Position numbers and translations under genes: made by a program
The notes under the pieces: model-generated
Told to the model about the DNA's origin: nothing
What the model saw: only the letters and a program-made list of their open reading frames with translations
The model's database searches: none
Assembly (NCBI GenBank): GCA_963676355.1
Contig: OY781093.1
Span: forward strand, 248,001 to 312,000
From: JAGLOK01 sp963676355
GTDB lineage: Bacteria; Bacillota; Clostridia; Christensenellales; UMGS416
Length of the DNA stretch: 64,000 bases
Reading direction: 5' to 3'
Shown: positions 28,201-36,485 of the stretch, piece after piece
How positions within the stretch are numbered: the stretch's first letter is position 1
How the letters are laid out: every line of letters starts with the position of its first letter

Positions 28201-28517
28201 ATTTTAAGCTCATCTTTTATTTCACCGGCCACAGTAATGATTGCTGCAGCTTTTCCTCTTTCGTCGATGATTTTATTTATTGGGTTTTCAACTGTAGCAA
28301 AAATGTCTTTTGCAAGGCGAGATATACTCATAACATTTACTGTTAATAGGCCTTTGCTGTTTCCAGAGGCAATAAGCTCACGCTCTGCTTGCAGTGTAAA
28401 TTGTTCAGGTACAAGCAAAACAGCAGGTATGTTGTTTTTTACTAAGTCATTTATTCTATTGTAGATTATTGCGCTTTTTCCGCTTCCTGCTCTTCCTGCA
28501 ATGACTTTGAATGACAT
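25269..28517 (-). CDS. addB: AddAB helicase-nuclease, subunit AddB
   Basis: The 1082-residue product starts with the AddB-type Walker A G-R-A-G-S-G-K-S. It carries a second RecB-like nuclease site (R-I-V-D-Y-K-S-S). The iron-sulphur cysteines are present: one near A-G-C-P-F-S-Y and three in C-x2-C-x5-C close to the C-terminus. It recognises Chi-like sites in relatives and partners with AddA, whose gene follows with an overlap. Confidence 0.95.
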   Translation of the reverse strand: MSFKVIAGRAGSGKSAIIYNRINDLVKNNIPAVLLVPEQFTLQAERELIASGNSKGLLTVNVMSISRLAKDIFATVENPINKIIDERGKAAAIITVAGEIKDELKIFQKAVSFTGFASEAATLISDFKKHDIKPNDLILASKSTSGTSADKIYDIGKIYDAFHSFLKKKDYIDSDDKINLLAELLPHAKKYQSTHFFMDGFDTLTAQDLKIAKSLHMLSGELTVTINYAKGESEELFFSGERALNGLQKIAQDLKTNLKLEYATNPHVRKHPSILHLEKNLFKTNPETFSGECSINISEAATAQEEAEHIACSILNLVKDEENLSFSDISILCCSELNTYAPLFERMFSRYEIPCFAHRRKSISEHPAVSYILSALSAKIYTTPKSDITAMLKSGYLNISFKDAMLFEDYILDNAIDSYLFTRPLRRGAKKYDLKKINSIRETLINPLNVLSLKHQSAKEHLKSIYHLIDNAKIKKSLIKQRDELLEAGALQHAALTSQVYNSIISVLEQLNVLFEEKEMTLEQILIAMEESFVATQLGTLPASSNEVLIGELGRTKLAETKHLFVVGANEQNLPPLGAQNSILSDWDVDALSQLGVDFMKSTDAKHMDADYAVYQAFSLPSRALHISYAKSSENSSMLPSQIVKNIEEIYDIEPQPAKIDYKSSKAAALTIAARAFGALGDGRMTPPDWKQAVSSLLSSESAKEELQKMSMFLSSNEKAYDMTPKKDGVIISSVSQIEQYAGCPFSYMIKYALSPADDPDSEITPAGEGAFLHEAMERLGIKLSEIDAKNMTEAQIEEIMENEAQIIAQNFDNQRLSRDAKGGYQASSLIKKAKHGAIVYSNHLKSSKFKPIGQEVEFGEGKDLGPIEVTLESGTKVHIGGKVDRLDQYEDYARIVDYKSSVKKIDYSRIESGRQLQLLIYMNAYLEKNKDLKASGVFYFPLRKNYIDEDKNEKRNDKMQGLFIENDVNIEALDKNITELGASSLINAKIKKNGDFDKNSDNISEKGFEKLMLYAKDKASEMLDKMDSGQAPVIPAKSTTGTQCQYCDYSSICKKDVNMHEEHVEMNKDAAKKLILGDDDG

Positions 28518-28616
28518 TTTTTCTCCAATAAGTATGTATAAAATAATTATATCATATTACATTTGGCTATGAGAGATAATTGCATAATTTAGAAGGACAT
28601 AATAATTTATTGCTAA

Positions 28617-28645
28617 TTGAAATTCTATCCTTTTGGTAGTATATT
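28617..28645 (+). promoter_or_regulatory. Promoter of xylA
   Basis: -35 TTGAAA (28617-28622), a 17-bp spacer and -10 TATATT (28640-28645) predict a leader of about 110 nt before xylA. No XylR-type operator is obvious. Confidence 0.5.
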
Positions 28646-28763
28646 TAAATTAATAGGAAGATATAAAAATTTTGGTTAAATTATGTTTTCCATTAAAATT
28701 AATTATTAACTTTAGAAATACTAACAACGATACATTAAAACTATTGAAAGGATAGAAAGAAAA

Positions 28764-30080
28764 ATGAAAGAATATTTTCCACAAGTAAAGAAAGTAGAAT
28801 ATACTAAAGAAAAACTAAAACCAGGTTTGTTTTTCAGACACTATAACCCCGATGAAATAGTCGGCGGCAAGAAGATGAGCGACCACCTGAAGTTTTCAAT
28901 GGCTTACTGGCATACAATGACGGCAGAAGGGGCAGACCCTTTCGGAGTAGGCACAGGCATACGCCCGTGGAAGGTGTATTTCGACCCGATGGAAGTGGCA
29001 AAGGCAAGAGTTTATGCAGCTTTTGAGATAATGGATAAGCTAAATATTGACTACTTCTGCTTCCACGATAGGGATATTGCACCCGAAGGCGAGACACTTG
29101 CCGAGTCCAATAAAAGATTGGACGAAATCGTAAAGCTTATCAAAAAGATGATGGATGACACTGGCAAAAAGCTTCTATGGGGCACAGCAAATTTATTTAC
29201 TAACCCACGCTTTATGCACGGCGCAGCTTCCAGCCCAAATGCGGAAGTTTTTGCTTTTTCAGCAGCTCAGGTGAAAAAGGCGATGGAAATAACAAAAGAG
29301 CTCGGCGGACAGAACTATGTCTTCTGGGGCGGACGCGAAGGCTACGAGACACTGCTTAACACTGACATGGGTCTTGAAAATGATAATATCGCGCGCTTTT
29401 TCCACATGGCTGTGGATTATGCGAAGGAAATTGGCTTTGATGGGCAGTTCCTCATTGAACCAAAACCTAAAGAGCCTACAAAGCATCAATATGACTTTGA
29501 CAGTGCGACCGCAATGAACTTTTTACGTAAATACGATCTGGATGACAAATTCAAGCTTAATATCGAGGCAAACCACGCAACTCTCGCAGGTCACACGTTC
29601 CAGCATGATCTTCATCTGGCGCGCATAAACGGAATGTTGGGTTCTGTTGATGCGAACCAGGGCGATATGCTTTTGGGATGGGATACCGACCAGTTCCCTA
29701 CCGACATTTATACCACAACGTTTGCCATGTACGAAGTGCTTAAAGCTGGTGGACTTGGAAAAGGCGGATTAAATTTCGACGCCAAGGTGCGCCGCGCGTC
29801 GTTTAAACCGGAAGACATTTTCTATGGGCACGCTGCGGGAATGGATGGATTTGCACTGGGCCTTAAGATTGCAAATAAAATGCTTGAAGATAGATTCCTT
29901 GAGGATATAATAGAAAAAAGATATTCAAGCTATCAAAGCGGAATAGGCAAAAAGATAGTAGACGGCACTGTTGGGTTCCGTGAGCTTGAAAAATATGCTC
30001 TTGAAATGAAAGAAATTGAAAACGAAAGCGGAATGCAGGAATACCTTGAAGCTATGGTTAATGAGTATCTGCGTTCATAA
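28764..30080 (+). CDS. xylA: Xylose isomerase
   Basis: The 438-residue product matches the long (class II) xylose isomerases. It carries the catalytic histidine motif F-C-F-H-D-R-D and metal-binding segments W-G-G-R-E-G-Y-E-T and I-E-A-N-H-A-T-L-A-G-H-T-F-Q-H-D. It interconverts D-xylose and D-xylulose. AAAGGA lies upstream of the ATG. No xylulokinase, transporter or XylR gene is nearby, which is unusual, so the rest of the pathway must be elsewhere. The next gene starts at the base after its stop. Confidence 0.97.
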   Translation: MKEYFPQVKKVEYTKEKLKPGLFFRHYNPDEIVGGKKMSDHLKFSMAYWHTMTAEGADPFGVGTGIRPWKVYFDPMEVAKARVYAAFEIMDKLNIDYFCFHDRDIAPEGETLAESNKRLDEIVKLIKKMMDDTGKKLLWGTANLFTNPRFMHGAASSPNAEVFAFSAAQVKKAMEITKELGGQNYVFWGGREGYETLLNTDMGLENDNIARFFHMAVDYAKEIGFDGQFLIEPKPKEPTKHQYDFDSATAMNFLRKYDLDDKFKLNIEANHATLAGHTFQHDLHLARINGMLGSVDANQGDMLLGWDTDQFPTDIYTTTFAMYEVLKAGGLGKGGLNFDAKVRRASFKPEDIFYGHAAGMDGFALGLKIANKMLEDRFLEDIIEKRYSSYQSGIGKKIVDGTVGFRELEKYALEMKEIENESGMQEYLEAMVNEYLRS

Positions 30081-30713
30081 ATGGAGAAAAGTATTTTAGA
30101 ATTAATTTACGGAACTTATAACCCTGCCAAATTTAATTCAATGGTAGAGGAAGTAAAAGAACTTGATTTGAAGCTTATAAGCTTGACTCAATTGAATATG
30201 GACTTGGGAGAAGCTGAAGAAACCGAGGATTCTCCATTAGGCAATGCACGGCAAAAAGCACTATATTATTATAAAAAGCTCAAAAAACCTGTATTTTCCT
30301 GCGATTCTGGTCTTTATTTTAGAAATGTCAGCGACGATGTTCAACCGGGTGTGAAGATTGCTCGGTTTAACGGAGAAAGATTAACTGATCGCGAGATGAT
30401 GGAGTATTATATGAGCTTGGCAAAGGAAAACGGCGGGAAGATTACTGCCTATTACAAAAATGCCATTTGCCTCGTTTGGGATGAAAACACTGTTTTTTCG
30501 CATGACGAATCGGATATCCATTCTGAAGAGTTTTATATAGTGGATAAACCACATGGCGACTTTAAAGAAGGGTTTCCACTTAATTCAATATCGGTACATA
30601 TTGAAACCGGTAAATATTACAATGATTTATCGGAAAGCTCTACTAAGTTTTTAGAAAAAAGAGGCTTTTATAACTTTTTTAAACGTGTTTTAAAGGAAAA
30701 GATTAATATGTAG
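30081..30713 (+). CDS. RdgB/HAM1-like nucleotide pyrophosphatase
   Basis: The 210-residue product shows the HAM1 nucleotide-binding pattern: G-T-Y-N-P-A-K-F near the N-terminus, and S-C-D-S-G-L-Y-F corresponding to the D-D-S-G-L active-site segment. Relatives hydrolyse ITP, XTP and dITP to monophosphates and so clean the nucleotide pool. The family signature is degenerate in places, so the substrate may differ. ATG directly follows the xylA stop, an odd operon partner. Confidence 0.7.
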   Translation: MEKSILELIYGTYNPAKFNSMVEEVKELDLKLISLTQLNMDLGEAEETEDSPLGNARQKALYYYKKLKKPVFSCDSGLYFRNVSDDVQPGVKIARFNGERLTDREMMEYYMSLAKENGGKITAYYKNAICLVWDENTVFSHDESDIHSEEFYIVDKPHGDFKEGFPLNSISVHIETGKYYNDLSESSTKFLEKRGFYNFFKRVLKEKINM

Positions 30714-30735
30714 TGACTAGTATAAATTAAGTATA

Positions 30736-30782
30736 AAACTGCATCGTTAAAGTATAATAACTTGGGCGATGCAGTTTTTTTA
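30736..30782 (+). terminator. Terminator of xylA operon
   Basis: The 11-bp stem AAACTGCATCG/CGATGCAGTTT has a 20-nt loop and a T run. It may also serve the convergent serine hydrolase gene. Confidence 0.8.
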
Positions 30783-30790
30783 TTGTACTT

Positions 30791-31945
30791 TTATAGCGCA
30801 CCGTATATCGCGGCTCTTAGTCTTGGTTGAGTGTATCCTTCCATATTCGGATACAGCTGATGCATATAAATAACCGAAAGTTTTTCTTTAGGATCAGACA
30901 AAAGCCATGTTCCCGAATATCCCAGCCAACCGAATTCCCCTATCGAGCCATTACAGCCTCCCGCTGCCTTATCAATCATTGTTCTGACGCCAAGGCCATA
31001 TCCATATCCTGCCATGTTCGGCCAGTTAAAGTCTTTCATTTGCTCGGGTCCGAGGTGGTTTGTGGCCATGAGCTCTATGGATTTTCTGCCGATTATCCTT
31101 TCGCCGCGCAATGTTCCATTGCATGCCAGCATCTGAGCCAATTTTGAATAATCACCCAAGGTCGACAGCAGTCCGCCGCCGCCGCTTTCAAATGTTGCAC
31201 CCGGGGCAAAGCGGTCATCTTTAGGATGGGTTTTGGTAAAGCGCTCTGGCGTATCAGACATATAAAAGGTTGCAAGATTCTTTTTTGTTTCTTTGGCATA
31301 TCTAAATCCAGTGTTGTTCATGCCGAGTGGGTCAAAAATATTTTCTTTTAAATATTGCCCGAATTTTTTTCCGGATAAAACCTCAATGAATGCGCCCAAT
31401 ATATCATGGCTGAATCCATACTTCCAATGAGTGCCCGGCTCAAAATCCAGTATGCAGTCGCCAACTGCTTTGGAGACTTGCTGAACATCATAAGAACCTT
31501 TTTTTTCAAGATTATCAAAGATTGTTTGTACGCTAGTGGAAGCAGGAGATGGATCACCTGGATACAAAATGCCGGATGTCATACATAGCATGTCTTTTAT
31601 CAATATTTTATTTTCCGCAGGAACAATTTTTACTTTTCCATCAGAATCATATTTTGCGACTTTCATATCTTTATACTCAGGAAGATATTCTTCTAAAGGG
31701 TCATTTAAAAGATACAACCCTTTTTCAAATAGCTGAAGCATGGCAACACATGTTGTAACCTTTGAAAGCGAATAAATCCTGTAGAGTGTATCAGGGTCTA
31801 TAAGCTTTTTCGACTTAACGTCAGCATATCCTGTGTAGTGCTCATATTGTGTTTCGCCATTGATTGAAACATTAAGAGCGCAGCCTGAAGGACCTTTTTG
31901 TGTAAAGCTTTCAAGTAGTGGAGTAAGGTTTGAAAAGTTTGGCAT
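30791..31945 (-). CDS. Class C beta-lactamase-like serine hydrolase
   Basis: The 384-residue product has the S-x-x-K motif (S59-L-S-K62) and a tyrosine motif K-Y-G-F at about residue 175, replacing the usual Y-x-N. No signal peptide is present, so it acts in the cytoplasm and is more likely an esterase or peptidase of the PF00144 family than a resistance enzyme. AGGAGG lies 5 nt before the ATG. It is a single gene. Confidence 0.85.
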   Translation of the reverse strand: MPNFSNLTPLLESFTQKGPSGCALNVSINGETQYEHYTGYADVKSKKLIDPDTLYRIYSLSKVTTCVAMLQLFEKGLYLLNDPLEEYLPEYKDMKVAKYDSDGKVKIVPAENKILIKDMLCMTSGILYPGDPSPASTSVQTIFDNLEKKGSYDVQQVSKAVGDCILDFEPGTHWKYGFSHDILGAFIEVLSGKKFGQYLKENIFDPLGMNNTGFRYAKETKKNLATFYMSDTPERFTKTHPKDDRFAPGATFESGGGGLLSTLGDYSKLAQMLACNGTLRGERIIGRKSIELMATNHLGPEQMKDFNWPNMAGYGYGLGVRTMIDKAAGGCNGSIGEFGWLGYSGTWLLSDPKEKLSVIYMHQLYPNMEGYTQPRLRAAIYGAL

Positions 31946-31997
31946 ATGTACCTCCTAAATATTATAATAAGTTTAAATTATTTTCTGATAGGTGGAT

Positions 31998-34265
31998 CTA
32001 TTTTGTTATTTTTATTAAATAGCGATTGATAATCTCTTTGCACAGTTCGCCGCTCTCATTAGAAAACTCTATCCTGAAATGATTAACTCCGAGAGCTATT
32101 AGTTCCGGAATGTCTGCGCTTTCATATTTTTGTCCCAGAATATAATTATTGCAGCTGCCATCGGTTACTATAGGATACCGGTTTCCGCTGATATCTGCTA
32201 AATAATATTGTTTTTCTGAACATTTATTGCATTTTTCATTGTTTTTACCGCTATCTGATACAACACAGTGCTTCATTGCCATAAGCTCATGTCTTGCATA
32301 TATTATCGCTTCAAGTGGTGGAGGCTGTCCGTTTTTTTGCTCATATGCCTGTGTAACGTATTTTACTTGTGAAAGCGAAAGTTCAGGAGAAAGGGTGACA
32401 CGGCGTGCGTTCATTCCCACAAAGAAAGAAACCGTCTCTGCATTTACTGCGTTTAACGAATAATCAAGCACAATATCGTTATTTTTATAGTATTCATATA
32501 TGCCGCCGTTGTCGGTGACAAGCAGGTGTTCATTTTCGTAGGAAGGCGCATATTCTGCAAGTTTATTAGTTTTGAGCCTTAGATTTGGATATTTTTCTTT
32601 ATTTTGACGATATAGAATTTTATCAGAGGTATAAATATCCCCTGTTATGATATCTTTTATCGCACCAAATTGTTCCGCATTTCTTACAAGCACATGAAGT
32701 CTTGTGCTTTTTTCATCAGAAGAAAATGATACAGGGTCAGAAGTATAGTCTATAACTCTTCTGTTTGGAATACTGGTTCTAGCTGTAATAAGCGACTCTG
32801 TTGCCGCACGCCTTAATGCATTTGCTTGGCTTTTTGCGACAAAAATATCTTCATCGCAATCAGCTGTAATATTATCCATAACAAAAGGTGTGCCCCCAAG
32901 CTTTGATATGCTGTCGATTAGCTCAGCTTCAGTTGTGGGGCGTGTTTTGCTGGGTTGAACTATATCGCCTGTTGTGCTTATGGAGTTTCCATAACTATCC
33001 GTAAAGTTTAGAACCATGGGCTCTGATTTATGAGCTATAAGGTGCGCAGTTATTGGAATCTTTTTTTCGTCGTAGTTTTCAAGCGATTTCATTAGAAGAG
33101 CATCACTGGTTTTCAAGACATTCTCGCCTATTTTAACTCTAGCTTTTGCATCAAGCTCTATTGTATCACCAGCATCTGCGTGGCTTACTAACATTCCTTT
33201 AAGATAAATCTTGTTGCAGATAAAGCCGGTATCGCTGCTCTCAAACTTAATTCCGTCACCTTGGGTTAATGTATCACTTAGCTCAAGCACAATCCTATTA
33301 CGATTAACCGAGACAACACTGCCCAAGTGCGTGCCTTTGTGGTTTGGCCTCTTGGTTTCCATAAGGGACTGTCCCGTTTCACCCAAGAGATGTCCTTTAG
33401 TGAATCCGCGGTTAAATAGCTTTTTGGCGTTTGCTATATCTTCAGTGCTGACTTTAAGTGCAACGTTATTTTTATAATCGCTTATAAGCTTTGAATAAAT
33501 TTTTGTGATTTGCCCGACATATTGCGGCGCTTTCATGCGCCCTTCTATTTTAAATCCAGTAACGCCGGCATTAATTAATTTTTCTATGTCTTCAAACAAG
33601 GCAAAATCTTTTGGGCTTATAAGATATTCACCATCTTTTTTGATTCTATTTCCAAGCTCGTCTTCAAGAGTATATTTCATTCTGCAAACTTGTGCGCATT
33701 TTCCCCTGTTGCCGCTTCTTCCAAGGGTAAGCGAACTAAACAGACATTGTCCTGAATAGCTGATGCACAGAGCCCCGTGTATAAAGGCTTCCTTTTCAAT
33801 ATCGCAGGTGAAGTTTTTTATCTGCTCAAGTGATGTTTCGCGGGCAAGCACTGTGCGCGTCATTCCAAGGCTTTTAAGAAAATACAGGCATGAATCATTG
33901 TGGTTGTGCATTTGTGTGCTTGCATGGATTTCAATGTCGGGATATAAGTGTCGCACCATGTTTATCATCCCCACATCCTGCATTATGAGCGCATCAGCAC
34001 CAAGCATATATATTTTGCCGACGTTCTCTAAAAAGTTATTTACTTCGTTTTGATAGATAAGAGTGTTTACCGTTATATAAACTCTCACTCTGTATATGTG
34101 CGCGGTGTCTATTGCTTTTTTCATTTCTTCATATGAAAAATTGCCCGCGAATGCGCGAGCGCCGAAGTTTTTTCCGCCCATATATATGGCATCAGCGCCA
34201 TTGTGTATCGCCTGCATGGCGGCGTCAATATTTCCCGCCGGTGCAAGCAGTTCAATTTTTTTCAT
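31998..34265 (-). CDS. U32 family peptidase / RNA hydroxylase
   Basis: The 755-residue product begins M-K-K-I-E-L-L-A-P-A-G-N and contains the U32 signature I-H-G-A-L-C-I-S-Y-S-G-Q-C-L-F-S-S, with further cysteines (K-C-A-Q-V-C) that bind an iron-sulphur cluster in relatives. The second half matches the long forms with a DUF3656-like insert. E. coli RlhA of this family hydroxylates 23S rRNA, so RNA modification is the likely role despite the peptidase name. The start at 34265 is chosen on homology; an in-frame ATG at 34307 would add 14 residues. Confidence 0.85.
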   Translation of the reverse strand: MKKIELLAPAGNIDAAMQAIHNGADAIYMGGKNFGARAFAGNFSYEEMKKAIDTAHIYRVRVYITVNTLIYQNEVNNFLENVGKIYMLGADALIMQDVGMINMVRHLYPDIEIHASTQMHNHNDSCLYFLKSLGMTRTVLARETSLEQIKNFTCDIEKEAFIHGALCISYSGQCLFSSLTLGRSGNRGKCAQVCRMKYTLEDELGNRIKKDGEYLISPKDFALFEDIEKLINAGVTGFKIEGRMKAPQYVGQITKIYSKLISDYKNNVALKVSTEDIANAKKLFNRGFTKGHLLGETGQSLMETKRPNHKGTHLGSVVSVNRNRIVLELSDTLTQGDGIKFESSDTGFICNKIYLKGMLVSHADAGDTIELDAKARVKIGENVLKTSDALLMKSLENYDEKKIPITAHLIAHKSEPMVLNFTDSYGNSISTTGDIVQPSKTRPTTEAELIDSISKLGGTPFVMDNITADCDEDIFVAKSQANALRRAATESLITARTSIPNRRVIDYTSDPVSFSSDEKSTRLHVLVRNAEQFGAIKDIITGDIYTSDKILYRQNKEKYPNLRLKTNKLAEYAPSYENEHLLVTDNGGIYEYYKNNDIVLDYSLNAVNAETVSFFVGMNARRVTLSPELSLSQVKYVTQAYEQKNGQPPPLEAIIYARHELMAMKHCVVSDSGKNNEKCNKCSEKQYYLADISGNRYPIVTDGSCNNYILGQKYESADIPELIALGVNHFRIEFSNESGELCKEIINRYLIKITK

Positions 34266-34318
34266 TATAAATATTATATCACACGGAATGTGGCATAAGC
34301 CAAGCATTATTTGAGCAT

Positions 34319-34344
34319 TAAAAAAGAGCTGTGTTCCAGCTCTT
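34319..34344 (-). terminator. Terminator of the polysaccharide-initiation operon
   Basis: On the minus strand the stem AAGAGCTG/CAGCTCTT is followed by six T. It lies 26 bp after the 73-residue membrane protein gene. Confidence 0.8.
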
Positions 34345-34369
34345 GTATAATCGCTAAAGATATTTAATG

Positions 34370-34591
34370 CTAAATTGGTATCACACCACTTGAGATTAAA
34401 AAGCCGACAAGCAGCGCGACTGCGATTACAACCAAAACTACTTTCATAAACTTAAAGCTTATTTTGGCTATAAGGAAAATTACTACACCAATTCCAAGCA
34501 GCCAAATAATATCGCTTATGTTAAATGAGGTAATATTGCCTGATTTAATCTTATCCCAAATCTGCCAACCTTTATAAATTGCTTCATCCAT
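34370..34591 (-). CDS. Small membrane protein
   Basis: The 73-residue product has two transmembrane helices (about residues 28-45 and 48-70). No family is recognised. It is the last gene of a five-gene operon with polysaccharide enzymes and follows the previous gene by 8 bp. Confidence 0.6.
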   Translation of the reverse strand: MDEAIYKGWQIWDKIKSGNITSFNISDIIWLLGIGVVIFLIAKISFKFMKVVLVVIAVALLVGFLISSGVIPI

Positions 34592-34599
34592 TTTATCAC

Positions 34600-34992
34600 C
34601 TACTCTATTTTTCGTTCTCTGATTGATTTTACTTTATCGGGATCCAGTCCCTGTATGGAGGCTATTTTGCCAAAGCGTTTGGCAAATGTCAATATTTTCA
34701 GTGTTTTTAAGTCCGATTGCCGTACAATGAGGCAACATTCTTTTATTGTTTTAAGAGCCGTATCTGTCTTTTGATAATACCCTGTATATGCATAAGCAGT
34801 TTCGGAGGATTTCGCACTGTGGCTTGAAGCAGCCTGCTCTTTTAAAAACTCAGTAAGCTTGTCTCTTCCTTTAAGTTTATAAAAATAGTCAAATGAATTG
34901 TATGTACACTCTTTTAGAAGTTTCTTAGAAAATGATGAGAAATCACCATTGTTCCAACAATATCCGAATTTTGTATAGAGATCATTCTTCAT
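34600..34992 (-). CDS. Small protein, possibly NTF2-like
   Basis: The 130-residue soluble product has a helical N-terminus and a K-G-R-D-K-L-T-E-F-L segment that resembles the NTF2-like/SnoaL fold. The match is weak. It overlaps the upstream epimerase gene by 11 bp, so translation is coupled and a role with that enzyme is possible. Confidence 0.6.
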   Translation of the reverse strand: MKNDLYTKFGYCWNNGDFSSFSKKLLKECTYNSFDYFYKLKGRDKLTEFLKEQAASSHSAKSSETAYAYTGYYQKTDTALKTIKECCLIVRQSDLKTLKILTFAKRFGKIASIQGLDPDKVKSIRERKIE

Positions 34993-35875
34993 TTTTATTT
35001 CTTAAATATTCTTCAACTTCGCCTTTTACACCTTCTGCAAAGGTCATTGGGCTGTAGCCAAAGTCGCGTGCTGCGTCATTGTAATCAAAATTTTTGTCTT
35101 CTGTCATTCTTTGGACCTGTTCTACTGATATCATCGCGCTTTTGAAAAAGAGATTGTACATATATGCGCCTATAAGGGACAACCATATAGGAAACTTTAT
35201 ATTTTTTGTGTTTGTTTGAAGATAATCTTCAACAGTTTTTACAAGCTCAATATATTCAATTGGGTATTTGCCCGAAAGGTTATAGTCTTTGTTTTTTGTA
35301 ACATCCCAGTTTTGAATCACATTATAATATGCATCTCCCAAATCTTTTGCGTGGACAGGCTGCATTAGGTTTTTGCCGTTGCCGAATATCGGGAAAAAAC
35401 TGTGTGTATCTAGATATGAAACCAGTTTATACATGTTTCGGTCGCGTGATGTGCCGTATATCATTGTAGGGCGCAGCACCGTGATGTTAATTTCGCCGCG
35501 CATCTTTAATACTTCTTCTTCGATAGCGATGTATTCAGCGGAAGCACTTTTAAACTTAGAAAACATTCCTGTGGTGTGAACTAAAAGTGCGTTTTTTATC
35601 CCCGCAGCTTTTGCGGCTGTCATGACGTTTTTGCTTTGATAAATGCTGGCAATATGCAACACCATGTCGCATCCATTCATATTCTTTGAAAGAAAATTGA
35701 TGTCATTCAAGTCGCCAACAGCTTTTGTTATGTTAAGATTGGAGTTATCCAAAAATCCAGTATCGCTTGTTTCGCGCACAACACATACAATTTCATCTTT
35801 TGAATTTTCCGAAATAAGTCTTTGTGCGTAAAACCTGCCGGTGTGTCCTGTGATCCCAGTTACAAATATCCTCAT
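34982..35875 (-). CDS. NAD-dependent epimerase/dehydratase-like protein (atypical SDR)
   Basis: The 297-residue product starts with the Rossmann motif V-T-G-I-T-G-H-T-G. The active-site tyrosine region reads Y-I-A-I-E, so the usual Y-x3-K lysine is replaced by glutamate. That places it among atypical short-chain dehydrogenases, and catalysis as a sugar epimerase is uncertain. It overlaps the sugar transferase gene by 4 bp, which ties it to glycan synthesis. Confidence 0.75.
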   Translation of the reverse strand: MRIFVTGITGHTGRFYAQRLISENSKDEIVCVVRETSDTGFLDNSNLNITKAVGDLNDINFLSKNMNGCDMVLHIASIYQSKNVMTAAKAAGIKNALLVHTTGMFSKFKSASAEYIAIEEEVLKMRGEINITVLRPTMIYGTSRDRNMYKLVSYLDTHSFFPIFGNGKNLMQPVHAKDLGDAYYNVIQNWDVTKNKDYNLSGKYPIEYIELVKTVEDYLQTNTKNIKFPIWLSLIGAYMYNLFFKSAMISVEQVQRMTEDKNFDYNDAARDFGYSPMTFAEGVKGEVEEYLRNKNEE

Positions 35876-36468
35876 TTTTTGCCCTCTTTTACGCCCTGTG
35901 CTTTTACTACTGCCGTCACTGTCTTAAAGAGCACCCAGATATCAAACAAAAAAGACGCGTTTTTTGTGTATGCACCGTCATATTTTGCCTTCTCATCAAT
36001 TGGAAGCTCATCGCGACCTTTTATTTGTGCCAAGCCGGTAAGGCCGGGACGTATATCGTTTGCCCCGTATTTGTCGCGCTCTTCAATTAAATCATACTGA
36101 TTCCAAAGTGCAGGCCGAGGACCTACTATTGCCATTTCCTGCATTATGATGTTAATAAGCTGTGGAAGCTCATCAAGAGAAAACTTGCGCATGAAACGCC
36201 CAATTTTTGTTATGTACGCATCAGGATCGCCCAAAAGATGGGTAGGCGTGTTCTTTGGTGCGTCGGTTCTCATCGTGCGGAATTTATACAATGTGAAGAG
36301 CTTTTTATTTTTACCAACTCTTCTTTGTGTAAAAAAAGCTCCGCCGGGGCTTTCAATTGATATAATTATCATAAGAATCGCCATGAAAGGTGATAAAACA
36401 ATAAAGCCCAAAAGGCCCAAAAAAGTGCCGAGAGCAGGCTTTATAATGTTAAGATAGAATTTTCTCAT
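35872..36468 (-). CDS. Undecaprenyl-phosphate sugar-1-phosphate transferase
   Basis: The 198-residue product has one N-terminal membrane helix and the bacterial sugar transferase core: F-F-T-Q-R-R-V-G, L-Y-K-F-R-T-M-R, L-D-E-L-P-Q-L-I-N and P-G-L-T-G-L-A-Q-I. It transfers a sugar phosphate from a UDP-sugar to undecaprenyl phosphate, the first membrane step of capsule or glycan synthesis. No flippase or polymerase gene is nearby. Confidence 0.92.
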   Translation of the reverse strand: MRKFYLNIIKPALGTFLGLLGFIVLSPFMAILMIIISIESPGGAFFTQRRVGKNKKLFTLYKFRTMRTDAPKNTPTHLLGDPDAYITKIGRFMRKFSLDELPQLINIIMQEMAIVGPRPALWNQYDLIEERDKYGANDIRPGLTGLAQIKGRDELPIDEKAKYDGAYTKNASFLFDIWVLFKTVTAVVKAQGVKEGKK

Positions 36469-36485
36469 TTAGTTTTTGTCCGTTG

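Noticed and set aside
30791..31945. Reading the serine hydrolase as an antibiotic-resistance beta-lactamase
   Set aside because: No signal peptide and a divergent tyrosine motif; the family is mostly esterases and peptidases.
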